Counted from the stretch's first letter, positions 7,320 to 16,412 are shown. The stretch: 36,655 bases of DNA from Peptococcaceae bacterium (GCA_012839895.1 DUML01000026.1:1-36655), one strand, 5' to 3'. Made by a program: numbers and translations. Notes: generated by a model not told the origin, from the sequence alone.

Positions 7320-8090
7320 ATGTTTGGTGCCGTATGCGGTGACATAATTGGTTCGGTCTATGAGTTTAAGCCCATCAAAACAAAGGACTTTGGACTATTT
7401 AGCTTAAGTTCCCGTTTTACCGATGATACGGTTTTGACTCTGGCTACCATTGATTCCTTGCTTAACAGAAAACCCTATGAGGTGTCTTACCAAGAATGGT
7501 ATAAAAAATATCCCCAGGCGGGATACGGTGGGAGCTTTCGGAAATGGGCAGAATCTGACAGTCTTAGGCCCTATAACAGCTGGGGTAACGGTTCGGCTAT
7601 GCGGGTCGGCCCCATTGGCTATTATTATCAGACTTTAGAAGAGGTACTTAAAGAGGCCAAAGCCAGCGCTGAAGTTACCCACAATCATCCGGAAGGCATT
7701 AAAGGCGCCCAGGCTACTGCTTTAGCCGTTTTTTTGGCTAAGGAGGGTCGTACCAAAGCTCAAATAAAAAGTATGCTCGAAGAAATGTTCAATTATGATT
7801 TAGATGAGTCTTTAGATGAAATTCGCCAGTGGTATAAATTTGATGTTTCCTGCCAGGGAAGTGTCCCCCAAGCGATAAGAGCCTTTTTGGAATCAACAGA
7901 TTTTGAAGACGCTATCCGCAATGCGATATCTTTAGGCGGGGACAGTGATACCATTGCCTGTATTGCCGGAGCGATAGCCGAAGCATTTTACCGGGATATA
8001 CCGTCAACCATTCAAACTGAAGCCTTAAAGAGGCTTGACCCTGAGATGAAAACTCTCTTAGAAAATTTCTACCGGCAATTAAAAAAATAG
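7320..8090 (+). CDS. ADP-ribosylglycohydrolase family protein
   Basis: A 256-residue cytoplasmic protein of the ADP-ribosylglycohydrolase (DraG/ARH) family, which uses two Mg2+ or Mn2+ ions to remove ADP-ribose from proteins or small molecules. Both metal motifs are intact: FTDDT at residues 33-37 and GGDSDT at 206-211, with the family's opening GAVCGDIIGS at 3-12. GGGGAGG sits eight bases before the ATG. No ADP-ribosyltransferase (DraT-like) or nitrogenase gene is nearby, so nitrogenase-reductase reactivation is not supported by context. General protein or metabolite de-ADP-ribosylation is more likely. The minus-strand DUF456 gene converges on it with a short gap. Confidence 0.92.
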   Translation: MFGAVCGDIIGSVYEFKPIKTKDFGLFSLSSRFTDDTVLTLATIDSLLNRKPYEVSYQEWYKKYPQAGYGGSFRKWAESDSLRPYNSWGNGSAMRVGPIGYYYQTLEEVLKEAKASAEVTHNHPEGIKGAQATALAVFLAKEGRTKAQIKSMLEEMFNYDLDESLDEIRQWYKFDVSCQGSVPQAIRAFLESTDFEDAIRNAISLGGDSDTIACIAGAIAEAFYRDIPSTIQTEALKRLDPEMKTLLENFYRQLKK

Positions 8091-8144
8091 GATTAAAAGA
8101 AAAAACTATTCTTAAAACAACCTTTAGTGCGATACTATTATTAT

Positions 8145-8621
8145 TTAAAATATACGCATAAAGAAATAGATAATCATTAATACTTCAATGGCAAGTTTAA
8201 CTATTGTCCCGCCGAGGATGCCGATAATAGTTCCAAAACCTGCCCGGATAGCCTTGTCCGCTGCTGTCCCCCTTATGAGTTCTATGGCTACTGCTCCTAG
8301 AAAAGGGCCGAGAATAATCCCTAAGGGTCCGAAGAAAATACCGACAACAGCACCTGCTACTGCCCCCCAAGCGGCTTGTTTACTACCGCCAAAACGTCTT
8401 GTTCCCGCCGCCGAAGCCAGGTAATCGACAGCAAAGATAAGGATTAAGACCAAGGCTTGCAAAAGAAAAAAAGTTAGATCCAGGGTTGCAAATTTAGTCA
8501 GTAAGCCATAAAGAAGCATACCGCCATAAATAAGCGCTGCGCCGGGCAATAAGGGGAGGACAGTTCCGACGAGACCGGCGATAAAGAGAACAAACGTTAG
8601 GATTAAAGCAATGGTCTCCAA
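8145..8621 (-). CDS. DUF456 domain membrane protein
   Basis: A 158-residue, almost entirely hydrophobic protein matching the DUF456 family. The N-terminal segment contains the characteristic GLVGTVLPLLPG turn. A Gly-rich pair of membrane segments follows with GAVVGIFFGPLGIILGPFLGA (~90-110), and the C terminus is again hydrophobic. Four to five membrane spans are likely. The function of the family is unknown. A GGAGG-type site (AGGAGGTATTTTTTT on the coding strand) precedes the ATG. It is transcribed divergently from the MscS gene, and direct repeats in the shared intergenic region may be regulatory. Confidence 0.85.
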   Translation of the reverse strand: METIALILTFVLFIAGLVGTVLPLLPGAALIYGGMLLYGLLTKFATLDLTFFLLQALVLILIFAVDYLASAAGTRRFGGSKQAAWGAVAGAVVGIFFGPLGIILGPFLGAVAIELIRGTAADKAIRAGFGTIIGILGGTIVKLAIEVLMIIYFFMRIF

Positions 8622-8995
8622 AAAAATACCTCCTTATTAAAACCATAATTAAACAAAAATAAATCTTAGGATGAGAACAAAAATTAAATTTTATGAGAAC
8701 AAATAGTTCGAAAGAGATATTTTATCTGCAAATGGTAGAAAAACAAGTATTATAGATTTTTTTACATTGTTTCAAGTAAATAGCATAAGTAATTGGGGTT
8801 GTTCATAGATATTTTGAGATCTCTTTGATAATATTAAAATGCACTTACGAAATTGTTAATACGTTCAGTGTGGAGGACTTAACTTAATATGTCAAGTGGG
8901 AAAAGCTTAATATGTAACGCCAAATAATTTCTAAAGCTGTTACTGGAGAGTTGGGACATATTTTTTATTACTCCTGAATAAAGTGGAGGTAAGAA
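8622..8995. promoter_or_regulatory. Divergent intergenic region with two pairs of direct repeats
   Basis: This 374-bp AT-rich gap separates the DUF456 gene (minus) from mscS (plus). ATGAGAACAAA occurs at 8671-8681 and 8693-8703 (period 22), on the DUF456 side. CTTAATATGT occurs at 8883-8892 and 8906-8915 (period 23), on the mscS side. Periods near two helical turns fit operator half-sites on one DNA face. No protein-coding frame is visible. Confidence 0.35.
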
Positions 8996-10150
8996 ATGGA
9001 GTATTGGAGAACCTTTTTAAGTTATGGAGAATACATATTCACTGCCGGTGTTTGGAGGATCATAGCTCCAATTCTCATTATTTTACTGGCTTTAATGCTA
9101 AAAAGGGTCTTTGCCAGATTTATTATAAATTTGCTACGGAAACTTACCCATAAAACCAAAAGCGAGCTTGATGACAAGTTGGTGGAAGTTCTGGAAAAAC
9201 CGGCCGAGTTTGCTTTTATTATTCTGGGCATTTACCTGGCAGGCCAGGTAGCGGAGTTCCCTGCGGGTGTGGAATTAACCCTGGGCAGGATAATCCGTTC
9301 TTTAATACTTTTTACTTTGTTTTGGTCGGCTTACCGGGGGGCGCAAGTTCTGGCCGAGTTGTTCCGGAAATATACCGAAAGAACTGAAAACAAGTTTGAT
9401 GATATGCTGGTGTCCTTTGTTAGCAACGGGTTGAAAGTAGTAATTATTATCCTGGGAAGCATTACCATTGCCCAGGTCTGGTTCAGCGAAGTGGCCGGCA
9501 TTTTGACCGGTCTGGGCCTGGGCGGGCTGGCTTTTGCCTTAGCAGCTCAGGATACGGCCAAGAATTTATTTGGCAGCATTACCATAATGATCGATCGCCC
9601 TTTTTCCATTGGGGATTGGATTCAAACCCCCAGTGTGGAAGGGACTGTCGAGGAAATGGGCTTTCGCAGTACCCGCATCAGGACTTTTTCTCAAGCTGTT
9701 GTTACCATACCTAATTCGGTTATGAGCAATGAAGCAATCACTAACTGGAGCAGAATGGGCAAGCGACGGATCAGTTACCGGCTGGGACTTACCTATAATA
9801 CAACTCCGGAGCAAATGAAAACCTGTCTGGCTAGCTTGCGCCATCTACTGGAAAATCATCCGGAAGTACACCCCGAGACCATTCTGGTTTATTTTGAAAA
9901 ATTTGGCGACAGCGCTCTAGAGATATTTTTATACTTTTTTACCAAAACAACCAACTGGCAAAAATTTTTGGAAGTACAGGAAGATATTAATCTAAAAATA
10001 ATGGATATTTTGAGGGAGCAAGGTTTAAGTTTAGCTTTTCCATCCCATAGCATTTATCTTGAAAATAACGAGAAAAAAGATCAGGAAGGGAATTTCACCA
10101 ATATAAATATTCAGGAATTAAAGAATAAAGAATTAAAAGTCCAGGAGTGA
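8996..10150 (+). CDS. MscS-family mechanosensitive ion channel
   Basis: A 384-residue small-conductance mechanosensitive channel that opens under membrane tension to release solutes during hypo-osmotic shock. Hydrophobic spans lie at about 15-38, 70-90, 100-118 and 140-165. The pore-lining segment is GLGLGGLAFALAAQDTAKN (~170-192), followed by the MscS beta-domain opening FGSITIMIDRPFSIGDWI. The C-terminal alpha/beta cytoplasmic cage runs to about 350, with a hydrophilic, charged tail. A GGAGG site (8982-8986) precedes the ATG. It is monocistronic, ending in a good terminator at 10159-10187. The family call is very secure. Confidence 0.93.
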   Translation: MEYWRTFLSYGEYIFTAGVWRIIAPILIILLALMLKRVFARFIINLLRKLTHKTKSELDDKLVEVLEKPAEFAFIILGIYLAGQVAEFPAGVELTLGRIIRSLILFTLFWSAYRGAQVLAELFRKYTERTENKFDDMLVSFVSNGLKVVIIILGSITIAQVWFSEVAGILTGLGLGGLAFALAAQDTAKNLFGSITIMIDRPFSIGDWIQTPSVEGTVEEMGFRSTRIRTFSQAVVTIPNSVMSNEAITNWSRMGKRRISYRLGLTYNTTPEQMKTCLASLRHLLENHPEVHPETILVYFEKFGDSALEIFLYFFTKTTNWQKFLEVQEDINLKIMDILREQGLSLAFPSHSIYLENNEKKDQEGNFTNINIQELKNKELKVQE

Positions 10151-10158
10151 AACTAAAC

Positions 10159-10187
10159 CCCTACCGGAAAATTGGGTAGGGATTTTT
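10159..10187 (+). terminator. Terminator of the MscS gene
   Basis: CCCTACC (10159-10165) pairs with GGTAGGG (10175-10181) across a 9-nt loop; ATTTTT follows. Confidence 0.8.
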
Positions 10188-10212
10188 CATAGTTTACTGC
10201 TTCTGTTATAAT
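10185..10212 (+). promoter_or_regulatory. Extended -10 promoter of the DUF2007 gene
   Basis: A perfect TATAAT (10207-10212) is preceded by TG one base upstream (10204-10205), the extended -10 form. TTTCAT (10185-10190), 16 bases upstream, is a weak -35. It lies 38 bases before the DUF2007 start codon. Confidence 0.7.
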
Positions 10213-10250
10213 GGCAAGAGAATGAAATAATCGCGGAGGAGGGCAATTCA

Positions 10251-10508
10251 ATGGATGGCCAAGCATATGATGATTGGAAACTGGTCTATACCTGCACGGA
10301 AGAACAGGAAGCTGAAATGATTGAATCCTTTTTAAGGGAAGAGCAAATACATACTCTTCGCACCTATCCTGGTTTTAGCGATATTACCAGAATAGTGGCA
10401 GGAATGACCAAACTGGGTGTTAATATATATGTCAGGGAAAGCCAATTTGAAGAAGCTCTTAAAATTATTGAAGATATAACCAGCAGTTTTGAACTATTTG
10501 ATGAATAG
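10251..10508 (+). CDS. DUF2007 family small protein
   Basis: An 85-residue soluble protein with the DUF2007 fold pattern: a WKLVYTCTEEQEAEMIESFLREEQI helix-strand start, a middle loop, and VNIYVRESQFEEALKIIED at the end (~60-80). The family is annotated as putative signal-transducing proteins and resembles small ACT-like or PII-like ligand-binding domains; no function is proven. A strong GGAGGAGGG ribosome-binding site (10235-10243) and a consensus promoter indicate substantial expression. It converges with the FMN glutamate-synthase-like gene 27 bases downstream. Confidence 0.8.
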   Translation: MDGQAYDDWKLVYTCTEEQEAEMIESFLREEQIHTLRTYPGFSDITRIVAGMTKLGVNIYVRESQFEEALKIIEDITSSFELFDE

Positions 10509-10535
10509 GGAGTTCTGACATGGTGTGAGGGCAAT

Positions 10536-11834
10536 TTAGTGAAGGGGATAAGCCAGCTTAACTCCGGTAATTTGCGTCATTTCCTGGGTCATACTGACAA
10601 AATCATCTTTAGTGAGTTTATGGATAGAATCTTTGCCCAGACATCTTAAAGCAATATCCATTTCCTCGGCTAAAGCCTTTAAGAAGTTTCCTGCACAAGC
10701 GGCGCCTTCTTCCACATCAAATAGCTCTGTATGTTTCCCTTCGTAAAGATATAAATCAGTAGGGCTGGCACCAGGAGGAAGGCGGTTGAATTGGGAGAAA
10801 GCTGCGGCAATATCTACCGGATAACCGATATAAAAAGCATCTGCCCCGAGAGCAATTGCTTTCAACATGTCTGCTGAGTCTCGGAAACCGCCTGTCATTA
10901 TAAGGGAGACATCTTTTTTTACTCCCTTTTTCTCCAAGTGTTCAGCCGCTCTGACGAGGGCGTATAAGCTGGGAATGCCGAAGTTATTGATAGTAATTTC
11001 TGCGCTTCCTGCGGTTTCTCCTTGGGCACCGTCCAAGACAATAGCATCAACTCCGGCGTAAAGTAATCTATCAAGATCTGCTTCGATATTTCCTGCAGCT
11101 ATTTTTACGGCTATTGGGACACCACCGGTTAGCTCCCTAAGCTCCTGCACTTTATTTTTCAGGTCTTTTTCATTATTTATATCGGGAAAACGGGCGGGCA
11201 TAATAGCATCCTGCCCTTCTTGAAGATTAAGGTGTTTGCGGAGTTCATCCCCAATGAGTTCGTGCCCAATTTTAAAGCCGTCTCCGGCACTGGCACCCTG
11301 GCTGATTTTAATTTCAATCATATCTGCTTGTTTCAATTGTTCAGGAGAATTGCCCCAGCCGGCACGATTATACTGAACTACATAACGCTTCACTATTTCT
11401 CTTTCCTCAGCTAAAAAACCGGTTTCCCCCGAGTTGGTCGCTGTCCCAACTGCCAAAGACGCCTTGGCCAAAGCGAGCTTAACACTCATACTTACTGAAG
11501 CGCCATAGGCCATGGCAGCTATCATAAAAGGCACCGGAAGCTCCATTGGCTTCTTTGCTTTGGGACCAATTACTACTTTTTTATCAATGGGAGTGCCATC
11601 AGGAAGGGGAAACATACTCGGTATAAACATTAGTTCCTGAAAATCTTTAAAGTCCAAAGTAGAACCAAGGGGCTCAGTTAAAGGTTGGCCATTTTTAGCT
11701 CTTTGGGCAATTCCAATTAGTTTGATGAAGGAATAATTATCTACAAGCGTCGGGACTTTCACCATTTTTGTATTGGTGAGCTTATCCAGCACTTGGTCCG
11801 CCAAACGGCTATAAAAATAGCGCATTAAAGACAT
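10536..11834 (-). CDS. FMN-binding glutamate synthase-domain protein (stand-alone), copy 1
   Basis: A 432-residue protein equivalent to the central FMN-binding barrel domain of glutamate synthase, without the glutaminase or GXGXG domains. Barrel landmarks include PFMIAAMAYGASVS, GTATNSGETGFL, the QYNRAGWG segment, ARFPDIN, KIAAGN, VLDGAQGETAGS and the phosphate-binding region TGGFRDSADMLKAIALGADAFYIGYP. The cysteine cluster that binds the 3Fe-4S centre in full glutamate synthases is not visible (only C379 and C398, by approximate count, near the end), so electron transfer must differ. Such proteins are common in clostridia; the substrate is unknown, and glutamate synthesis should not be assumed. 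A homologous copy lies at 26641-28038. AAGGGTGA precedes the start. Confidence 0.85.
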   Translation of the reverse strand: MSLMRYFYSRLADQVLDKLTNTKMVKVPTLVDNYSFIKLIGIAQRAKNGQPLTEPLGSTLDFKDFQELMFIPSMFPLPDGTPIDKKVVIGPKAKKPMELPVPFMIAAMAYGASVSMSVKLALAKASLAVGTATNSGETGFLAEEREIVKRYVVQYNRAGWGNSPEQLKQADMIEIKISQGASAGDGFKIGHELIGDELRKHLNLQEGQDAIMPARFPDINNEKDLKNKVQELRELTGGVPIAVKIAAGNIEADLDRLLYAGVDAIVLDGAQGETAGSAEITINNFGIPSLYALVRAAEHLEKKGVKKDVSLIMTGGFRDSADMLKAIALGADAFYIGYPVDIAAAFSQFNRLPPGASPTDLYLYEGKHTELFDVEEGAACAGNFLKALAEEMDIALRCLGKDSIHKLTKDDFVSMTQEMTQITGVKLAYPLH

Positions 11835-11943
11835 AAAATCACCCTTCTTTTTCTAGTTTGCTCATATTTTTATCTGAGAGAACTTTCTTTATACTTGTTG
11901 AGCATAACTTAACGGAGAAAAGAAGGCGTCTCATTATAAGGAC

Positions 11944-11976
11944 AAGAAGAGAAAACGCCAATGGTTTTCTCTTCTT
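11944..11976 (-). terminator. Hairpin between the YjcZ-like genes and the FMN protein
   Basis: AAGAAGAGAAAAC (11944-11956) pairs perfectly over 13 bp with GTTTTCTCTTCTT (11964-11976), with a 7-nt loop. It lies downstream of the minus-strand miniprotein genes. The T tract is interrupted, so efficiency is uncertain. Confidence 0.55.
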
Positions 11977-12049
11977 TGGTTTACAAATTGAAATATATTT
12001 GATATATGATGAGGGGGCTCTTTAATTCTCGGAGTCATTTTCTAAAAAA

Positions 12050-12163
12050 CTAGAAAATTACTCCCAGAGCGATCAAGATAAGAACGGCAATAACAATGAT
12101 GCCAACTCTGCCATCTCTGGAAGCAAAGCCATAGCCGAAGTTTGCGCCGCAAAGACCGTACAT
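12050..12163 (-). CDS. YjcZ-like sporulation miniprotein, copy 1
   Basis: A 37-residue protein: an N-terminal MYGLCGANFGYGF, rich in Gly/Tyr, then a hydrophobic tail ending IVIAVLILIALGVIF. This is the layout of YjcZ-family sporulation proteins of Bacillus and clostridia, single-span miniproteins made in the developing spore. AAGGAGG lies just ahead of the ATG on the minus strand. A 14-bp inverted repeat with one mismatch (12031-12044 / 12051-12064) overlaps the stop codon. It is the second gene of a pair with the related miniprotein at 12194-12292. The family assignment rests on composition and pattern. Confidence 0.75.
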   Translation of the reverse strand: MYGLCGANFGYGFASRDGRVGIIVIAVLILIALGVIF

Positions 12164-12193
12164 AAACTGACCTCCTTTCCGCCTGTTTTTAAT

Positions 12194-12292
12194 TTAAAAT
12201 ACAATGCCCATCGCGATTAAGAGTAGAACAATAACGACTACTATGGCGATGCCGGTTAAAGAACCGCCCATGCCAGTTCCGAGTGCTTGCAT
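12194..12292 (-). CDS. YjcZ-like membrane miniprotein, copy 2
   Basis: A 32-residue protein with a Gly-rich head (MQALGTGMGGSLTG) and a hydrophobic tail ending LLLIAMGIVF, closely resembling the tail of the neighbouring miniprotein. The frame can be extended upstream by 29 residues, but AAAGGAGGTC sits nine bases before the ATG at 12292, making this the likely start. It lacks the Tyr-Gly head of typical YjcZ proteins. Its place directly upstream of copy 1 with a 30-bp gap suggests one transcript and probably a role in sporulation. No promoter could be assigned. Confidence 0.65.
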   Translation of the reverse strand: MQALGTGMGGSLTGIAIVVVIVLLLIAMGIVF

Positions 12293-12464
12293 TATCCGAA
12301 GACCTCCTTTATTTCGTATAATTTCCAATTTATAGTAATAGTGTATGAATTTCCCTTTAAAAGGGTACAAGGCTGACAAATTATTTTTAGGGAATCTCCA
12401 ATACTGCCAAAATAAATATAAATAGGGATAAAAAATATTAAAGTATTACAATAAAGTAATAAAA

Positions 12465-12500
12465 GCGGCCATTGCTTGGGAAAACTTTTGCAACGGCCGC
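12465..12500 (-). terminator. Terminator of the pyruvate carboxylase gene
   Basis: On the minus strand an 11-bp stem of GCGGCCGTTGC and GCAATGGCCGC (plus coordinates 12490-12500 and 12465-12475) forms with one G-U wobble and is followed by TTTTATTACTTT. On the plus strand the same position would be an A-C mismatch, so the hairpin is built for the pyc transcript. Confidence 0.8.
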
Positions 12501-12582
12501 CATTGATTAAATTCAAAATATGATCAGCAGCAAGTAATAACGTAAAATGGAATATCAAGTAATAACATAAACGGAATCTTAA

Positions 12583-15500
12583 CTATTTAAGCTTCATAAG
12601 CAGCTGCCCGGACTTAACTTCCTGGCCTTCCGTTACTAAAATACTTTCAACTTCGCCGTCAACCGGGGCTAATATGTTGGTCTCCATTTTCATTGCTTCG
12701 ATTAGCAACAGGCTTTGCTTTTTCGTTATTTTTTCGCCTTCTTGAACAAGTATTTTGGCGATTGTGCCCGTAATTGAAGCTCCAATTTCCAGGGGGTTAT
12801 TGGGGTTGGCAAATAAAGTAAGCTCTGACTTGGTCTTTCCTTCAAAATGTTTGTCTAAGATTTTAATCTCCCGGCGGTTGCCGTTGACCTCGAAGACTAG
12901 TGTCTTATACCCTTCCTCGTCTAAGTCCCCGATTTCTACCAGTTTGACAATCATTATTTTGCCTTCATCCAATTCAATTTCACTTGTTTCCCCTTCTTTT
13001 AAACCATAGAAGAAGACATGGCTTTCCAAGTTGTAGAGGTGGCCGTATTCCTGAAGAGATTTCAAATAATCGCTATATACTTTGGGGTAGAGGGCATAAC
13101 TCAAAGCATTGCGGATATTGGCTTCTACCTGGAATTCATCTTTAAGTTTTTGCTTAATAGCCTCAAAATCTACCGGAGGCAATATCTCCCCGGGGCGGCA
13201 GGTGATTGGCTTTTCTCCTTTAAGGACGACTTTCTGCAGTTCCTCAGGGAATCCTCCTTCGGGCTGACCCATCATGCCGCGGAAATAGTCGACGACGGAA
13301 TCCGGAAAGGTTAGGTTTTTCCCTTTTTCCAGGATGTTGTCTTTTGTTAGTTTGTTTTGCACCATGAAAATGGCCAGGTCTCCCACTACCTTGGAAGTTG
13401 GGGTGACTTTGACTATGTCGCCCAGCATCTCGTTAACTTCTTTGTACATTTCTTTTACTTCATGGAATTTATGGCCCAGGCCAAAACTGTCCACCTGGGG
13501 TTTAAGGTTGGAGTATTGTCCCCCTGGTATTTCGTATTTGTAGATTTCCGCTGTCCCGGATTTCAAACCGGATTCAAAAGGTTCATATACTGTCCGGGTT
13601 TCGCTCCAATAATCACACAACTTTTGGATGCCTTCTAAATCGATTTCCGGATCATGGACGGTATTTTGCAGAGCTGCGACTACGGAATTTAAAGGCGGAG
13701 TGCTGGTCAGTCCGGCCATAGGGCTTAAGGCAGTATCAACTATATCTACACCCGCTTCAACCGCCATCAGTAAGGTCGCCACTCCGTTGCCGCTGGTATC
13801 ATGGGTATGAAGGTGAATAGGGATAGAGATTTCGTCTTTTAAAGCTCTGATTAACTTGGCCGCAGCATAGGGTTTCAGCAAACCGGACATATCTTTAATA
13901 GCCAGGATATGGGCACCCATTTTTTGGATTTCTTTGGCCAATTTGACATAATATTTGAGAGAATATTTATCCCGGCGTTCGTCCAGGATGTCCCCGGTGT
14001 AGCACATGCTTACTTCAGCTATTTTACCGGTTTTCATTACTTCCTCGAAGGCAACTTCCATCCCTTTCAGCCAATTGAGGCTGTCAAAGATCCGGAAGAT
14101 ATCTATGCCTTGTTCGGCTGCTTCTCTGATAAAAGCTCTGATTAGGTTATCCGGATAATTGGTGTAGCCTACGGCATTAGATCCTCTCAAAAGCATCTGG
14201 AAAGGAATGTTGGGGATAAGTTCCCTTAAAGCTTGCAGCCTGCGCCAGGGTGATTCCCTTAAGAACCTATAGGCCACGTCGAAAGTAGCCCCTCCCCACA
14301 TTTCCAGGGAAAAGAGATTATGGGCTAAAACTGAAGTAGCCGGGGCAATTTTAATCATATCTTTGGTTCTTACTCTGGTTGCTAAAAGAGATTGGTGGGC
14401 ATCTCGGAAAGTAGTATCTGTAAGGAGCAGTTTGGTCTGCTCTTTAATCCATTGGACAAAACCGTCAGCACCTCTTTCCAAGAGGATTTTTCTTAAACCG
14501 GGGCGCTCGACAGGGATCTGCACTTTGGGCACAGGAGCAATATTGTAATCTTTTTTCATATTCTTGACTTCGTTAACAACTTTCTCGCCAATATACTTTA
14601 GAATTTTAGTTTCGTAGTCTTTTTTGGGTTTAATGTCGAAAAGTTCGGGTGTATCATCGATGAAATGAGTGTCGCATTCTCCGCTTAAGAATTTTTCATG
14701 GTTAAGGACATTAATCAGGAAAGCGTCGTTAGTCTTAACTCCTTTAATGTTCATTTCCCGAATGGAGCGAATGGCCTTCCTGGTGGCATCTTTGAAGGTC
14801 CGGGAATAGGAAATAATTTTTACTAATAGGCTGTCGTAATAGGGAGTAATGATAGAACCGGTATAACCGTTGCCGCCGTCTAACCTGATTCCAAAGCCGG
14901 AACTTGTGCGGTAGATATCAATTTTACCGGTATCGGGCATAAAATTGGAAAGAGGGTCCTCGGTGGTTATTCGACATTGAATGGAGTATCCCCTAGGCTG
15001 AATTGCTTCTTGGGAAGGAATCCCTATTTCCGGCGAATCCAAAGCATAGCCTTGGGCAATGAGAATCTGGCTTTGGACAATATCTATCCCGGTAGTCATT
15101 TCGGTGATGGTATGTTCGACCTGGATCCGGGGGTTCATTTCAATGAAATAGTAATGACCGTTTTTATCTACCAGGAATTCAACCGTACCGGCATTGACAT
15201 AATTCACCGCTTGGGCGATTTTAACGGCATCGGCATAAAGCTTTTCCCGTAAATCTTTAGGGACGGCAAACGCCGGGGTGAATTCGACAATTTTTTGGTG
15301 CCTTCTTTGCACGGAACAGTCTCTTTCGTAAAGGTGGACAATGTTACCGTACTTATCGGCGAGAATCTGGACTTCAATATGTTTCGGCCTCTCCAGGTAT
15401 TTTTCAATAAAGATATCATCAATGCCAAAAGCTTTTTTGGACTCATTTTTGGCGCTTAAAAACTCTCTGGCCAAGTCTTTTTCATTATAGACCACCCTCA

Positions 15501-16017
15501 TACCTCGGCCACCGCCGCCGGCAGCAGCTTTTAAAATAATCGGGTAGCCATGGGCGTTGGCAAAGTCCAGAGCTTCTTCCACCGAAGCCAGTGGTTTATC
15601 CATTCCGGGTATGGTGGGCACCCCGACTTTATGGGCTAAAAGTTTAGATTTGATTTTATCTCCCAGGTTCTCCAAGGTATAAACCGAGGGGCCGATAAAT
15701 TCCAGTCCCGCCTCCGTGCATTTGCGGGCAAATTCCGGGTTTTCCGATAAAAAACCATAGCCGGGGTGAATGGCATCGGCGCCTTTCTTCAAGGCCAGCT
15801 CGATTATTTCACCCATACTTAAGTAAGCCTCGATAGGTTTTTTCTTTTTGCCTATTTGATAAGATTCATCAGCCCGGATTCTAAAGAGGGCATATTTGTC
15901 CTCTTCCGAGTAAATAGCTACAGTCCTTATTCCTAACTCTTTGCAGGCGCGAAAAATCCTGATGGCAATTTCGCCGCGGTTAGCTACCAATACTTTATTA
16001 AAATGCTTGATTTTCAT
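12583..16017 (-). CDS. pyc: Pyruvate carboxylase
   Basis: A 1144-residue biotin enzyme that carboxylates pyruvate to oxaloacetate with ATP and bicarbonate, feeding the TCA branch and gluconeogenesis. Domain order is standard. The N-terminal biotin carboxylase starts FNKVLVANRGEIAIRIF and carries the GGGGRGMR ATP loop. The central carboxyltransferase starts TDTTFRDAHQSLLATRVRT and has HLHTHDTSGNG, with the PYC-type C-terminal region. The biotin carrier domain has EAMKMET with biotinyl Lys ~1110. The frame opens 46 codons further upstream, but AAAGGGGATT just before 16017 and the start of homology at MKIKHFNKVLVANRG make 16017 the better start. A TATACT -10 candidate lies at 16080-16085 on the minus strand, with a weak -35. 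It is monocistronic. Confidence 0.97.
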   Translation of the reverse strand: MKIKHFNKVLVANRGEIAIRIFRACKELGIRTVAIYSEEDKYALFRIRADESYQIGKKKKPIEAYLSMGEIIELALKKGADAIHPGYGFLSENPEFARKCTEAGLEFIGPSVYTLENLGDKIKSKLLAHKVGVPTIPGMDKPLASVEEALDFANAHGYPIILKAAAGGGGRGMRVVYNEKDLAREFLSAKNESKKAFGIDDIFIEKYLERPKHIEVQILADKYGNIVHLYERDCSVQRRHQKIVEFTPAFAVPKDLREKLYADAVKIAQAVNYVNAGTVEFLVDKNGHYYFIEMNPRIQVEHTITEMTTGIDIVQSQILIAQGYALDSPEIGIPSQEAIQPRGYSIQCRITTEDPLSNFMPDTGKIDIYRTSSGFGIRLDGGNGYTGSIITPYYDSLLVKIISYSRTFKDATRKAIRSIREMNIKGVKTNDAFLINVLNHEKFLSGECDTHFIDDTPELFDIKPKKDYETKILKYIGEKVVNEVKNMKKDYNIAPVPKVQIPVERPGLRKILLERGADGFVQWIKEQTKLLLTDTTFRDAHQSLLATRVRTKDMIKIAPATSVLAHNLFSLEMWGGATFDVAYRFLRESPWRRLQALRELIPNIPFQMLLRGSNAVGYTNYPDNLIRAFIREAAEQGIDIFRIFDSLNWLKGMEVAFEEVMKTGKIAEVSMCYTGDILDERRDKYSLKYYVKLAKEIQKMGAHILAIKDMSGLLKPYAAAKLIRALKDEISIPIHLHTHDTSGNGVATLLMAVEAGVDIVDTALSPMAGLTSTPPLNSVVAALQNTVHDPEIDLEGIQKLCDYWSETRTVYEPFESGLKSGTAEIYKYEIPGGQYSNLKPQVDSFGLGHKFHEVKEMYKEVNEMLGDIVKVTPTSKVVGDLAIFMVQNKLTKDNILEKGKNLTFPDSVVDYFRGMMGQPEGGFPEELQKVVLKGEKPITCRPGEILPPVDFEAIKQKLKDEFQVEANIRNALSYALYPKVYSDYLKSLQEYGHLYNLESHVFFYGLKEGETSEIELDEGKIMIVKLVEIGDLDEEGYKTLVFEVNGNRREIKILDKHFEGKTKSELTLFANPNNPLEIGASITGTIAKILVQEGEKITKKQSLLLIEAMKMETNILAPVDGEVESILVTEGQEVKSGQLLMKLK

Positions 16018-16412
16018 AGCAATCCCCTTTACCTTTTCCGTTCTAAAGTTAGCTACCAGTTGTTTTTGTATATTACTACAGTATAATCCTATTTTGCTTT
16101 GAAGAAAAGATTTTCGGCTTGAGAATTTGTTGCTTACCATATTATTTATAAGCAAAAGGCATTATTAAAGTACCCATTTCCCGAGGATAATATTGGGATT
16201 AAAGTTTAAAATTATTATTTAGAGCAAATACTAACATATCATGCCCTAACCTATCTTAAAACCCTATGTTTTGGCCATCAGGGAGCAATACCCAAGGGGT
16301 TAATCTTTAAAAGGGTTTAATCTTTAAGGAGATGCGAAGTTTAAGGTAAACAAAGTTTTCGTTTATCGTGTTGTCGGTAATACTTGATAAATCTGCAGAA
16401 AAGGGTTTGGAT
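16018..16412. other. Divergent intergenic region between pyc and germination operon 1
   Basis: It holds a -10-like TATACT for pyc (minus strand, 16080-16085). On the germination side there is a direct repeat of TTAATCTTTAA (16300-16310 and 16317-16327, period 17). I found no convincing sigma-G promoter for the germination operon and no reading frame of note. Confidence 0.4.

Noticed and set aside
12293-12379. 29-residue extension of the second miniprotein
   Set aside because: AAAGGAGG sits just before the internal ATG and the extension has none.
12583-15446. Several plus-strand open frames of 60-98 codons
   Set aside because: They are antisense shadows of the pyruvate carboxylase gene without ribosome-binding sites or family features.
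16018-16155. 46-codon N-terminal extension of pyruvate carboxylase
   Set aside because: The homology to the family starts at 16017, where a good ribosome-binding site also lies; the extension has no recognisable content.
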